64,000 nucleotides of DNA from positions 359,866-423,865 of the forward strand of contig NW_004443615.1 in assembly GCF_000330505.1 (NCBI RefSeq), given 5' to 3'. Below the pieces are notes generated by a model that saw only the letters and a list, made by a program, of their open reading frames with translations, had not been told where the DNA came from and made no database searches. Shown here in pieces: positions 9,719-20,152 of the stretch (the first letter of the stretch is position 1; each line of letters begins with the position of its first letter). The translations under genes were made by a program, and so were the position numbers. This stretch comes from Entamoeba invadens IP1 (lineage: Eukaryota > Evosea > Mastigamoebida > Endamoebidae).

Positions 9719-10619
9719 ATGAGTGAAGTTGATGATGATAACATTGTTTGCTCAAGTCCTTTAGTTTTGGACAACACAACTCTTTTGGACAGAGGAGATG
9801 GAACGTTTGTATATCGTGATCTTCTCTTTCAACTGTGCTCAAAGGTTTGTTTGTTTTTGTTATTAAAAATGTTATTCATAAACAGGAAGAACAATATTCC
9901 AAAATGATTCCACCAAACAACTGCTGGCCCGCAAGAATATTTGTTCAGAAACTATTCACTGCGGCAAATAGAATGCACTTCAACGCAGTAACGACACACA
10001 CCGCTGTCACGTTTGCTTTATTTTGTTGATTTTAAGAATTCACAAATATAGTAAAAGTAATAGTAAAAAATCCATAACAAATAGTTTATTAAAGCGTCTG
10101 TGTGTGATAAGTCCCGAATATGTCCAGAAGCAAAATCCCGAGACTATATGCTTTGTCTGTCTATCGTTATCAGCGAAGATGTATGAAAAGCGGAAAAGGT
10201 GGGTAAAAGAGTTATACCGAGACACGTTATTAGTATGTTCCAAGCGAGAGTTTCGAGCAAAAGAGATGGAAGTACTTCGATTAGTAGATTACCGGATCGA
10301 CCTTCCTGTACCGATCCAATACGTCAATCTCTTCTTAGAGATTTACTTCAGACAGTTACCACAACTCAATTCGGTTGCTACTAATGTCACACATCTACTT
10401 TATAGTGAGCCCGAGAGACTCATTGGTAATCACTCTGCTTTGGTTTGTGCTATAGTAGTGTTATGTGTTGCTCAAAGTATTATGGATGGTGGGGCAAGTC
10501 GCCCTATGATCCGTTGGGCTAAAACTTTTTTAAATCAAATTGAAGAGATCACCACACTCTCCAACGAATTGTTTGAGTTCATATTTAAAACCGACAGAAC
10601 TGCTCAGTTCGTATATTAG
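9719..10619 (+). CDS. cyclin, three exons
   Basis: Exons 9719-9844, 9886-10010 and 10085-10619 join in frame to about 264 residues. Intron 1 (9845-9885, 41 nt) is GTTTGT..CAG. Intron 2 (10011-10084, 74 nt) is GTTTGC..TAG. The joined protein gives a cyclin box: ARIFVQKLFTAANRMHF, then HTAVTLLKRLCVI across the second junction, then ETICFVCLSLSAKMYEKRKR and EMEVLRLVDYRIDLPVP. It should bind and activate a cyclin-dependent kinase; the subtype is unclear. An alternative acceptor at the TAG ending 10051 keeps the frame and would add 11 residues; the cyclin helix reads better with the one at 10084. Confidence 0.82.
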
Positions 10620-10750
10620 CATAGTAATAGTCATTCATTGTATATCGCCTCTAATTCAGTAATTTGTATTTCTATTGATAATACTATTAATTTATAGTAT
10701 ATTACTATTAAATAATAGTATTTAGAGTATAGATTAAATAATAATTCAAT

Positions 10751-11350
10751 TTAGTTCTTCTCCTCTTTGTGTTCAATGTGTTGTGCCTCTGGTGCTTTCT
10801 TCTGTTGTTTCTGTTTTTGTTGTTTAGGTGGGTTCTGTTGTTTCTTCTGCTTGTCGTCGGGTTGTGGAGAAGGCACAGGAGATGGGTCGGATGTTTTAGG
10901 GTAATCAATAATGATGTTAACGGGACCATCGACATCGCCACAGACTTTCATATACTCCCCAAAAGCACCCGTTTGAATTTTGTCTGGTGCGTAGAGGTCT
11001 TTAAATCGTTGGACTGCATTATTGAAATAAGCAAGTGACTTGTCTGCCTTCATCGACTTGTGGAAGTCAGGTTTTGTACCATTCAAAATGGCGTAGAGAG
11101 TAAATTGAGAAACAACAAGAATCTCATATCCCATGTCGACTACACTGCGGTTCCAGCGCTTGGTCCCGTCGGCACTGTCCCAGAGTTTGAGGTTTAACAC
11201 CTTTTTCACTGCTCCATCAATATCTTTCTCGTCGTCTGCCTCGTTAATACCAAAATAAAGAAGAAGACCTTTTTTGATTTCTCCAACTATTTTGCCCGTC
11301 TCGACGTGAGTCACAGAACCGGCTAAAACACGCTGAACAATAATTCGCAT
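10751..11350 (-). CDS. DTD1: D-aminoacyl-tRNA deacylase with a basic Gln/Pro tail
   Basis: A 199-residue protein. The first 150 residues are DTD, which hydrolyses D-amino acids from mischarged tRNA in the cytosol. They start MRIIVQRVLAGSVTH, carry the catalytic-site motif SQFTLYA and end with the GP motif in VDGPVNIIID, which in this family inserts into the partner subunit of the dimer. The last 50 residues are a low-complexity P/Q/K/E tail absent from bacterial DTD; it might aid RNA binding, which is speculation. No introns. Confidence 0.93.
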   Translation of the reverse strand: MRIIVQRVLAGSVTHVETGKIVGEIKKGLLLYFGINEADDEKDIDGAVKKVLNLKLWDSADGTKRWNRSVVDMGYEILVVSQFTLYAILNGTKPDFHKSMKADKSLAYFNNAVQRFKDLYAPDKIQTGAFGEYMKVCGDVDGPVNIIIDYPKTSDPSPVPSPQPDDKQKKQQNPPKQQKQKQQKKAPEAQHIEHKEEKN

Positions 11351-11631
11351 GATGTTTTATCAAGTTGGGTTCAAGTAATTTATCATATAGTTTAGTTATT
11401 ATATATGCTTTGGTTCACATAATAATGTTATTTTATTATAATTTTGTTATATGTTGTTTAATTTGAAAAATTCAAAAAAATTTTTACTCAAAATATAATC
11501 ATTTACAAATCAATACAAAACCCTATAGTCGTCAATTGATTGGTCAAAACCAGAAAAAATATATTATATATTTAGAAACGATATTTTCGGATAACGATTG
11601 TAAGCCAACTCTACAAACGCATTTTTGAAAC
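11351..11631. other. A+T-rich intergenic DNA
   Basis: No supported feature. The base composition becomes less extreme from about 11580 into the small ORF that follows. Confidence 0.4.
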
Positions 11632-11868
11632 TTATTCTCCGATGTCACTTCTTACGGTTTTACACGAGATGCGACTCGTTATGATCAGGTCTTGAACAGT
11701 TATAAACAAATGTATTTTTTTGTGATTTCCATTTGTATATTTTGTTTTTGTTTTTGTTATACAACACTTCACATTGTCCAATTTTTTATCGTACTTCTTC
11801 GGGATGACGTCGTAATTAATTTCTTTGAAGCTTGAAAGGTTTAAGACAATTTGGTGGGTTTTTACCAT
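11632..11868 (-). pseudogene. short ORF, possible gene remnant
   Basis: A 78-codon frame starting at the ATG at 11868 (MVKTHQIVLNLSSFKEINYD). I do not recognise it. It stands out because 11580-11870 is clearly richer in G+C than its surroundings, as coding DNA is here, and because the residues are varied rather than low-complexity. No partner exon with a GTTTGT/TAG junction was found. It may be a small gene, an exon of something unrecognised, or a decayed copy. Confidence 0.25.
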
Positions 11869-12535
11869 ACTTGTAGTTAAACAATAATTGATAAAATTAA
11901 ACAATAAACTAATACTTATATTTTTTTTAAACAAATCAAAATATTTTAAAACTATTTTATGATTTTATTTACTATTTATTTTAAATATTTAATTAATTAT
12001 TTATTTTAATTAATTAACTATTATCGTACTATTTGAAACTATTGAATAATAAATAATAAAATACTAATACTAATACTAATAGTATTATTATTTTTTATAA
12101 AATGAAAGTTATTCACTGAACTATTAAAAAAAACTTAAATCTAGATTAGTTCTATCAATGTTGTCAAATATGGTAATCCCAAAAACGCTTTTCTTATAAT
12201 TTTTTAATGACAAAAAAGTTAAATTTGATCAGAAAGTGCAGTTTTGAAATAAACCTTTTAATTGAATAATTTAGCCAATAAAAACTAATTTAAATTTTAT
12301 GCGTTATTCCCAATAGATGTTTATTAATTCAAAAATGTCAATTATCATGCATTTCAATCTGAAATTGACCAAATCATTAAATTTTAGTGTTTTATTTTTT
12401 TTTTCATGAGAAAAGAACCCGTTTGTCATTCTTCTGAAAAAAAAAACATTTCATTTTTATATTTCAGAACAAAAAGAGATTTTTTGAAATCAAGAAAAAA
12501 CAACAATAAAAAGGTACTTTGAACTAGTAATATCA
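11869..12535. other. A+T-rich intergenic DNA
   Basis: Runs of A and T with a short actaat repeat near 12064-12082. No gene supported. The last 50 bases would be the promoter of the next gene. Confidence 0.45.
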
Positions 12536-13507
12536 ATGAGTAAACCTTTAGTTCATCCATCAGTCGATAGTTTCCCAGAGCTTACTAAGAAACAGGAAAG
12601 CGACCGGAACTCGATCACTCAGCAGACCTTTTTAATAGCATGTTTTCTGAAACTTGGATACACTGCAAAGCTTCACCGCACGACGAAAAAGACAGGCGGC
12701 TTAGAACGGTTCATTATCGATGAAGTGAGCGACCCCGAGATACAAAGCGAAGCAGAAACGGAGAGAAAGAAGCGCGACAAAGAGAAAAACAGTCAACAGA
12801 GGAACAAGGACAAAAGTGTTCAATCAGTATATTACAATGGTATAATCGAGTTGTTGAAAAGAAGAGGCAATTTAATGGAAATAATGCCAACAAGATCATC
12901 GTCCAAAAGTGTTAAAAGGAATAGAGTTATATTATTCAACGATCTTACATTTGACGATACTAACGTATTTGGAACAAAGATCAATGAACACTTTCAAACC
13001 CTTTTGCCACCTTCAAAGGGTAAAAGGACTGAAAATGGAAGGGAATTTACTGTGGATGATGTGCTCACTACAATAACTGGTGAGCGGAGTATACTAAAAT
13101 TGAACGTACAAGATAACACAAAACAATATAACAAATACGAGAAAAATTTTTTAGAACCAAAAGTGACTGAACCACCTGATGTATCACAAAAAGAAAGCAA
13201 TTTGGAAACTAATATTGACGAAGCTGTTCTTACAAATTCAGCGAGTGGAAGTAATGTTGATGAAAGTAATATCACACAAAGTCAAGAATCTTATTATAAT
13301 TGTCCTGTTGTTCAAGGGACGTCATTTACACCACAAATGACTTGTTTTGTAGATCAAGATGGTGCACCAATAACTATGGGTTACTACATTTACTACGTAA
13401 ATGTAGTACCAGTGTACTTCGTGCCACAACAACAGGATATACAAGAAAATCAGCAGTGCGAACTATCACCCAATCTTATGACTAACAACTTATCAGAAAG
13501 TCAATAA
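12536..13507 (+). CDS. uncharacterised protein with a charged middle and Q/N-rich tail
   Basis: A 323-residue protein I cannot assign. Residues 25-60 (ITQQTFLIACFLKLGYTAKL) could be helical; 65-100 is a very charged K/E/R segment; 105-160 is again mixed and possibly folded (YYNGIIELLKRRGN, RVILFNDLTFDD). The last 90 residues are rich in N, Q, S and Y (VVPVYFVPQQQ). No signal peptide or membrane segment. The mix of charged and Q/N-rich regions would suit a nuclear or RNA-associated protein, which is only a guess. The ATG is followed by an uninterrupted frame of normal composition, so it is probably real. Confidence 0.7.
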   Translation: MSKPLVHPSVDSFPELTKKQESDRNSITQQTFLIACFLKLGYTAKLHRTTKKTGGLERFIIDEVSDPEIQSEAETERKKRDKEKNSQQRNKDKSVQSVYYNGIIELLKRRGNLMEIMPTRSSSKSVKRNRVILFNDLTFDDTNVFGTKINEHFQTLLPPSKGKRTENGREFTVDDVLTTITGERSILKLNVQDNTKQYNKYEKNFLEPKVTEPPDVSQKESNLETNIDEAVLTNSASGSNVDESNITQSQESYYNCPVVQGTSFTPQMTCFVDQDGAPITMGYYIYYVNVVPVYFVPQQQDIQENQQCELSPNLMTNNLSESQ

Positions 13508-13580
13508 TTCCAACAAAGTTGTCTAGGAATAGACTATTTTATTGGGATAATTGGTATTTTGATAGACGACTAGTCGAAAA

Positions 13581-13639
13581 CAGGACTAACACACAAACTT
13601 TATTTTGAAACACGTTCTACTGGTTTGTGTGTTGTCCTG
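13581..13639. repeat. long inverted repeat between convergent genes
   Basis: 13581-13598 (caggactaacacacaaac) pairs with 13623-13639 (gtttgtgtgttgtcctg): 17 base pairs with one bulged T, plus A13580-T13640, around a 24-nt loop. It lies in the 249-bp spacer between two genes that end toward each other, so both transcripts could contain it. A perfect 10-bp palindrome (cgactagtcg, 13567-13576) is just upstream. Function unknown; candidates are a shared 3'-end or stability element, or a small-RNA precursor. Confidence 0.7.
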
Positions 13640-13756
13640 TCCTTGGCGTTGAGTTTATTAATTCACCTTTTTTCTTATTTTTTAAGCAATAACAGTTACA
13701 CATTAATACAATTACAATGGGAAACAAAGCGGTGTTTTATGACCATTATTTAATGA

Positions 13757-14587
13757 TCATAAAACATAAGCATTTCCACAGTCAAGACAGGAAGGACTGA
13801 CACTAAACAGTTTGCAAAACACTAGTCCATCAGTTGTGTTTGTTTTGAACAAGATTTCTTTTTCACAATTTTCGGCTCGCATCCCTTTTTGAAAGACGTC
13901 AATAAATGACAAAACAACATTTAACAGTTTGTTCTGTGTTTTTTTAGCTTGATCAAGGCACAAAGAAAATTGACCATTGAGTGTTTGGTCTGTTTTTATG
14001 AGGTTGACAAGAAGTTTGATGTCATCAAACAAAAACAGCATTTCTCTGACAATCATTCTGCTCATTTGAAATAAAACGGGTTTCTCTCTATCAGTGTCTT
14101 TTATTTTCATAAGAAGGACATGGTCTTCATTGAATATCTTGTTCAACTCGTCCCATAAAAAAACTATGCTTTTCTCCATTTTAAGACTTGCCGGTATTTT
14201 AGTATTCTGTGCAATGGAAAAATCGCCCGCGAACCAGAAGTACGTTTTGTGGAAATTCGAGAGATGTGAAAGGTGTTGATAATACAGACAACACAGTGGA
14301 TTTTCAAATTCTTTGTTCTCACTTTTCAAACTGAATTCTATCTCCTTCTTTGAAAACTTTTGGAAAGCGCGAATGTTACCGTCTTGAAATATTCTGTGGA
14401 GAACCATTAATGAAACTAAAACATCTTCCTGTGAACTACCAGAGAGCCTTGAGTATATTTGTTTGATGACAACATGCAGCTGACCGTTTAAAGTTGACTT
14501 TACAATCTTATTGAGTGTCTTCTCTTTGATGACTTGAGAAGAGGACGTGTACAATGTGTGGAACGCCCATTTCAACTTAATGTCCAT
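13757..14587 (-). CDS. ANTH/AP180-like protein (probable)
   Basis: A 276-residue, almost all-helical protein. The first 150 residues resemble an ANTH domain, the phosphoinositide- and clathrin-adaptor module. MDIKLKWAFHTLYTSSS and VIKEKTLNKIVKSTL resemble the start of the helical solenoid, and HVVIKQIYSRLSG then VLVSLMVLHRIFQDGN matches the family's WRxxxKxLxxLHxLLxxG block. The usual basic lipid-binding motif is not clear and there is no long clathrin-binding tail, so the assignment is tentative. The ATG at 14587 is used; the frame continues only to a GTG at 14593. A TATA-like element lies 31-41 bases upstream. Confidence 0.55.
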   Translation of the reverse strand: MDIKLKWAFHTLYTSSSQVIKEKTLNKIVKSTLNGQLHVVIKQIYSRLSGSSQEDVLVSLMVLHRIFQDGNIRAFQKFSKKEIEFSLKSENKEFENPLCCLYYQHLSHLSNFHKTYFWFAGDFSIAQNTKIPASLKMEKSIVFLWDELNKIFNEDHVLLMKIKDTDREKPVLFQMSRMIVREMLFLFDDIKLLVNLIKTDQTLNGQFSLCLDQAKKTQNKLLNVVLSFIDVFQKGMRAENCEKEILFKTNTTDGLVFCKLFSVSPSCLDCGNAYVL

Positions 14588-14617
14588 CACCACCTTTTAT
14601 GTCTCTTAGCAACAACC

Positions 14618-14628
14618 CTTTTATACCA
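14618..14628 (-). promoter_or_regulatory. TATA-like core promoter element
   Basis: GGTATAAAAGG on the minus strand, 31-41 nt before the start codon at 14587. It resembles the Entamoeba TATA-type element and suits the very short leaders of this genus. Confidence 0.5.
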
Positions 14629-14983
14629 CCAGACCCTTTCTACTCAAACTCAAGAATCTCGAGATTGTGATCCGTTTTGTTCAATCTTGTACAAAAGTTG
14701 TCATTTTTTTGGCTTATTTTATTAATAAGTAAGTTTTATATTAAAACACAATAATAAAATAAACTATTAATACACCAAAACGTTTTTCTATTTTTGGAAC
14801 AAATAATTTTTAGTAATCAATAAAAGTAATTAAAATATATTATATTATAGTATGTTGTATTTCATTGTTTTTGATACAATAAAAAGTTATAAAACAAACT
14901 AATGAACCAAACTATTCATTATGCTATTACAAATTAGAAAACAAATTATAATAAACAACTAGCGAACTAGTATAAATATTGTG
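14629..14983. other. divergent intergenic region
   Basis: About 350 bp between divergent genes. AATGAACC at 14901-14908 is similar to the Entamoeba GAAC promoter element and lies about 75 bp before the next start codon; this match may be chance. Confidence 0.3.
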
Positions 14984-15718
14984 ATGGGCCTTACTTCGTT
15001 ATTGACAACATTTTTTCAGTCACGCAAAATTGATATTCTCGTCACTTTAATAGTATTAGTATTATCCAAAGTGTTAACATATTTGCCACCACATCATATG
15101 GACATTCCAAGTAATCACCCCCTCTTTTCATTTCCTCGGAAAGAAGGGACCTTCGGGTTATGGTCGACTATTACCATCGACTTTATAGTTCCAGTAATTA
15201 TAATTATAGTTCTCTCGATATATAGTGGATACATCTATGGGTGCTTCAATGTAGTCCTCTCATTTGTTTTCAACGACTCATTGAATGGGTTTTTGACCCA
15301 ACTCTTCAAACTTTTTGCGGGTCGTCCACGACCGTTTTTCTTCAATGGATGTGACCACTCTAAAAACACGTGTTTCAAGTCATTTCCATCAGGACACTCC
15401 TCTTTTGCTATGGCGGGTCTTCTTTTCTTTGCGTTGTACATATTCTTTTATATGAAGAGAACGCATTTCAAATCAAAGAATTTGGTCTGCGGAATTGCTT
15501 TTGCGCTCCCCGTGTTACTTGCTTTTACTATCGCAATTACAAGAACTCGTGACCATTATCACCATTTCTCAGATATCACCGGTGGTGTTATGCTTGGTGG
15601 TTCTGTGGCTTTAATAAGCTTTTTTGCTACTTACCAAAGATTTTATTTGAAAGAAGAAGAAGACACAGAAGAGTACGAAATAGTCAACAACAAAACAGTT
15701 CTTTTAGAAGAAGAATAA
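14984..15718 (+). CDS. PAP2-family lipid phosphate phosphatase
   Basis: A 244-residue membrane enzyme that would remove phosphate from phosphatidic acid or related lipids. The three catalytic motifs are present and in order: KLFAGRPRP (motif 1), PSGHSSFA (motif 2) and TRTRDHYHHFSDITGG (motif 3, with the catalytic His and Asp). Hydrophobic segments near 22-38, 60-82, 90-105, 147-160, 170-186 and 205-218 fit the six-pass topology. The tail is acidic. The ATG at 14984 is used; a GTG codon precedes it. No introns. Confidence 0.93.
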   Translation: MGLTSLLTTFFQSRKIDILVTLIVLVLSKVLTYLPPHHMDIPSNHPLFSFPRKEGTFGLWSTITIDFIVPVIIIIVLSIYSGYIYGCFNVVLSFVFNDSLNGFLTQLFKLFAGRPRPFFFNGCDHSKNTCFKSFPSGHSSFAMAGLLFFALYIFFYMKRTHFKSKNLVCGIAFALPVLLAFTIAITRTRDHYHHFSDITGGVMLGGSVALISFFATYQRFYLKEEEDTEEYEIVNNKTVLLEEE

Positions 15719-16358
15719 TTAGTCGTATAGTTATTTTTATTAGTAATTTTTATTAATATTTTACTAATATATTACTAATTATTATTGTTATTAAACTGTT
15801 TAACTAAAGTCGGAATAAAATGCTTTCATGAATTATAATAATATTAATTATTGATTAGATAATTACTATTTTTTTTAATTATTAACTATATTATTATCAA
15901 TAACTATTAATAATAATTATTTTAATTAAAAAATATGGTAATTTTTTTAGAATAATTTATAATTTCGTTATAGTATTATTGTTTTTCAAGAAATAACCAT
16001 ATTTTATAAATATTTTATTAAATTGGAACTATACAAAAAAAGCAACTCAATAATAAGAAAAAGTGTTGAAAAAACCTCAAAGAAAATGTTTAGTTGTATT
16101 TATCCCAATCCAGATTATTTATTATTCCACAATTTTTCATAAGTAACTTTTTTGTTAATCCATAGTAAAAACAACTATAAACTATATTATAAAAGTAAAA
16201 AAGTAAAACTTCATCAAAAAAGTGACAACGTAGTAACAGAAGAGAGTGATATGCCGAATGCAATCTCAAAAGCACATTGGAACGAAGAGTGAAAAATGTT
16301 ATAATACTGTTTGATAGTAAAGTAAGTAAAACTAAAGAGAACTTAAAAAAGAAAAGAG
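15719..16358. other. intergenic region before RPN1
   Basis: 640 bp, very A+T-rich until about 16200. From 16220 to 16300 the composition becomes mixed, but I find no reading frame or RNA structure worth calling. Confidence 0.4.
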
Positions 16359-18940
16359 ATGAGCCGCCCACAGAGTAAGACACCGATGGAACCAAATGAG
16401 GACCAACAACTTCAAGAAGAGATCGAGCTTTTAGTGAAGCGTGTCCAAGATCCTGATCAATCCATACAAAGCAACGCCATTGAGTTACTCCGCAAGACTA
16501 TCCGTGGGACTAACTCAACTTCAACAACGATTCCAAAGACTACCAAATACCTCCGCCCCCATCTGGACACATTAAAAGCATTCCACGCGATGTTACCATT
16601 TGGAGAGACTTCAAAACTTCTTGCCGACGTTTTGAGTGTGTTGGTTATGACCAGTGGAGAGAAGGGAGAATCGTTGAAGTATAAACAACTGGGACATTTG
16701 GATGACTTGGGACAATGGGGACACGAGTACACCCGTAACTTGACAGGGGAAGTGGTCGAGAATTGGCAAAAGGAAGGAGACAAACTGAAGGACATAGCAA
16801 AGAAACTTGTCGAGTTCCACGTCGAACACAACGCCGAACAAGACGCGATCGACTTTTGCATCGAAACTGATACGTTGGAAATGCTTGAGGGGTTTTGTGA
16901 GAGAGCAAGATTTGAAAAGGTGTTTGTGTACGCGACGTCATGTGCGACGTATTACCCCGAGCCTGAAGACAAAAAGATATATAACTTCTTGTTGCGAGTA
17001 GCGCTGAAGCAAAAGAGATATACCGATGCGGTTCGATTAATGCTCAAAACGAACGATTTTGGTGGGTTGAATGATGTCATTAATGCAAATAAAGGGAATA
17101 ACGGAATACTTATGCAGATGGGGTACATCTTGTCGCGGGTTAGAGACGATGCCATACTATCTTTGGTTGAGGACGAGACGGTGAAAAAGGCTATGGTCAA
17201 CGAAAACTTGTCGGCACACTTCACAAGTCTTGTAAAGGCACTTGCACTCGAAGAGATCAAAACACCACAACAAATATGCACAACTGCTCCACCACCAACA
17301 AGACTGACTATTTCCCAAAAACCGGAACCACAAGAATCTAAAGAACTTGGGTTGTGTGTTGCGAATTGTTTGGCTAATGCAGGGTTTGGGTACGACAGTT
17401 TGATTCATTCAGAAGACGGGTCGTATGTTGTGAAGGCTCGCTCTGAATTACAGGTGGCTGCGGCTGCTGGAATGGGGTTGTTGCACCTTTGGAGACCACA
17501 AGAAATCGAACAATTCACCACATTTACACAATCTGATTCTATGTATGTGAGAGCTGGTGCGTTGTTGGGGATTGGAACGTGCTGCAGTGGTGTGAAGAGC
17601 GACGTAGATTTTGCACAAGTCTTTTTGGCAGACAAATTAACTGCCAGCACCTCTGCTATTGAACGGAAATTGTCGATATTTGGACTTGGCTTGTCGCACG
17701 CGGGTAGTCGAAATGCCGAACTAAAAGAGCAGTTAATTGCTGTCTTGAATGATATCACTGCAGTAGGCTTTGAGACTGCTGGACATGCCGCGATAGCCCT
17801 TGGTATGATCTACGAAGGGAGTATGGATGGAGAAATTGCAGACCAAATTCTTTCAATAATTTTCTCGAACGATGGTAATGAGGAGTTTTTAAAAAGCATA
17901 TCGTGCAAGATGTTGGTGATTGGTCTTGGTTTGTTGCACTTATGTTGTGGTGATGCGTCTACTTTGGTGATGGACACAGTCAGAGCATTGCCATCACCAG
18001 TTAATCAATACGCAATGTTGGTTGTGTGCTGTTGTTCATATGCTGGCACATCGAATATTGTCAAAGTGCAACAGTTAATGGAAGGGTGTGGCAAACATGA
18101 TGACGATGAAGAGACAAAGGCATGCGGAGTATCAGTGATTGGTGTTGCCTTGGCGTTGATGTCTGACGACTTGTCCACTGAGGCATCGACTCGGCTTATT
18201 GACGAAGTCCAGAGATACAGTGAGCCAGCTGTGAAGAGATACGTACCTTTTGCTTTAGCACTCACTTCTATTGGAAAACCAAAGGTCCCATTGTTGGAGC
18301 AGTTGACACGACTTGCGCATGGGAGTGATATCATTGCTGCTCGAAATGCTATTTTAGCTATTGGGCTTGTTGCTGCAGGAACACAAGCGACTCGAGCGGT
18401 TAGTCTTTTGGATCAATTGGCGTGCTTCTTTGTCAACGACCATCAGTCATTGTATTGTGTTAAAGTATCACAAGGTCTTATCCATCTTGGTAAAGGGACT
18501 ATCGGCATTAACCCAATGTACATGGATAGATTTGTGATGGACCCGGTTGCATTAAGTGGGTTATTGACGTTTATACTCATTGCGGGAGAGGGGATGGAGA
18601 GAATATCGGGATTGAACACTTACATCATCAACTCGTTGTGCTTGGCCATGAGACCACGCATGTTCATGCCTATTGATGACACAGGAAAGGTCATCACCAC
18701 ATCATGCAGAGTTGGTGTTGCTGTCGATGTGGCTGGTCAGGCAGGTACTCCAAAAACCATCACTGGTTTCCAAACACATAACACCCCTGTTCTCATTGGT
18801 GTTGGAGAAAGAGCGGAATTGGCTGCAGAAGACTGTTTGTTATTAATATATATTTTTATGATCAAAGTGAATAGCACTCATATATAGACTCTGCGTTGTC
18901 TAGTGTGTTGGAAGGTGTTGTTGTGTTGAAGCACAATTGA
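16359..18940 (+). CDS. RPN1: 26S proteasome regulatory subunit RPN1
   Basis: Two exons, 16359-18834 and 18888-18940, joined over a 53-nt intron (GTTTGT..TATAG). The 842-residue product is the largest base subunit of the 19S particle, which docks ubiquitin receptors and the Usp14/Ubp6 protease. Visible are the N-terminal helical region, the PC repeats (about 370-730; for example RAGALLGIGTCCSG, ERKLSIFGLGLSHAGS, GHAAIALGMIYEGS, RNAILAIGLVAAGT) and the C-terminal GVGERAELAAED. The short last exon reads YSALSSVLEGVVVLKHN, matching the family's end (ILEGFVILRKN) and confirming the join. Without it the reading frame runs into intron sequence. Length is close to other RPN1 proteins (about 900). Confidence 0.95.
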
Positions 18941-19113
18941 TGATTTTTTGTCTTTTGGTTTGAAAACAAATTCTATACAACGACAGATATATAGTATAAA
19001 ATATAATATAATTTAGTTGGGAATGTAAGAACTCCAAAACACCAGAATAAGTCTATAAATAGAGAGATGAGAAATACCAAAAAGTTGGTTTAAAAACTTG
19101 AAAAGAAACACTG

Positions 19114-19892
19114 ATGTACAGCCGAAGCCGCATCTTTGCAATAAGCTTTGGCGCATTTCTAATAGTTTCATGTGTATCCATTTGTATGGCAACTCGGTTT
19201 GGAGCGTTTGAAAAGGTCCAATATAATGTTCTTGATCGAGGAAGGTATTCAAAAAACGTGTTTATAGGGTGTGGGTATGGCATAGCTGGGACTCTTGGTG
19301 TGAGTGGAATAGTAGTGATTCTATGTGCGATAGTTATGAATAACGTATTAGTGTCAGTTTCTTCTGTCATCAACATCATATTCTTTGTTATTGCAGTGAT
19401 GGGTGTTGCATTCTATTCGAACGAAGTCCGTAACTTTTTGATGATGAATGAAAACAAAGCGAGAGAGTTCCAACCATTTGTTTGTATTTATTAATTAATT
19501 TGTGATGTACTGATATATAGTATAACTGTTGTGGATATAAAGATATTACTAATAGTACTTTCAATGTTACAGACTGCGCGTCGGAGATTGGTATAACAAC
19601 ACAAACACTTTGTTTCGACGCTCTGAAACCGACGGAATATGCCGAGTATCAAGGATTGGTCACTATGATGTATTCTGTTGTCATGTTTTTAACACTCGTC
19701 ACGAACTACCGACTTCTTTTAGAAGAACTCTCTGAAAATAGCCCCGAAGAGGTCACCATATTCCCTTCAGTGTTTCGACAAAAAGAAGAAATTGAAGAGA
19801 ATCAAAGCGATGAAAAAGAAGAGAACAACCCACTTCTAGATGATATGGAAAATGGGAATACTATTATAAAGAGAAACATTGCACATATATGA
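19114..19892 (+). CDS. tetraspanin, two exons
   Basis: Exons 19114-19479 and 19521-19892, intron 41 nt (GTTTGT..ATATAG), 245 residues. Four membrane segments lie near residues 7-27, 55-78, 82-103 and 168-190. The join restores the hallmark CCG motif of the large extracellular loop at residues 125-127 (YNCCGYKD), with further loop cysteines in VTDCAS and TLCFD. The cytosolic tail is acidic (EEIEENQSDEKEENN). Tetraspanins organise membrane microdomains; Entamoeba has several. The partners cannot be told. Confidence 0.88.
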
Positions 19893-20152
19893 CAAGTTTA
19901 TTTGAACTGAGTTTGCGAGTTGTTTTATTTGATAGTAAGTTGTATTAAACTGGATTCATTACACGTTCACAATACAAATGACACTAAAGTATATATTCAC
20001 ATGGCTTCTTTAAATTATTATTTGTTGGTATTTTATATTAAAATGATGAACAACGTAACTGTTGGAGTCATAAAACATTCTTAAAAAGCTAAAACATGAA
20101 ATTTGTCGAAGAAAACATCGATTCACTTGAGTTATTTGTGTTACATTAAGAA

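Noticed and set aside
16090..16395. 101-codon minus-strand frame overlapping the start of RPN1
   Set aside because: L/F/S-rich, overlaps a certain gene and its promoter, no family resemblance.
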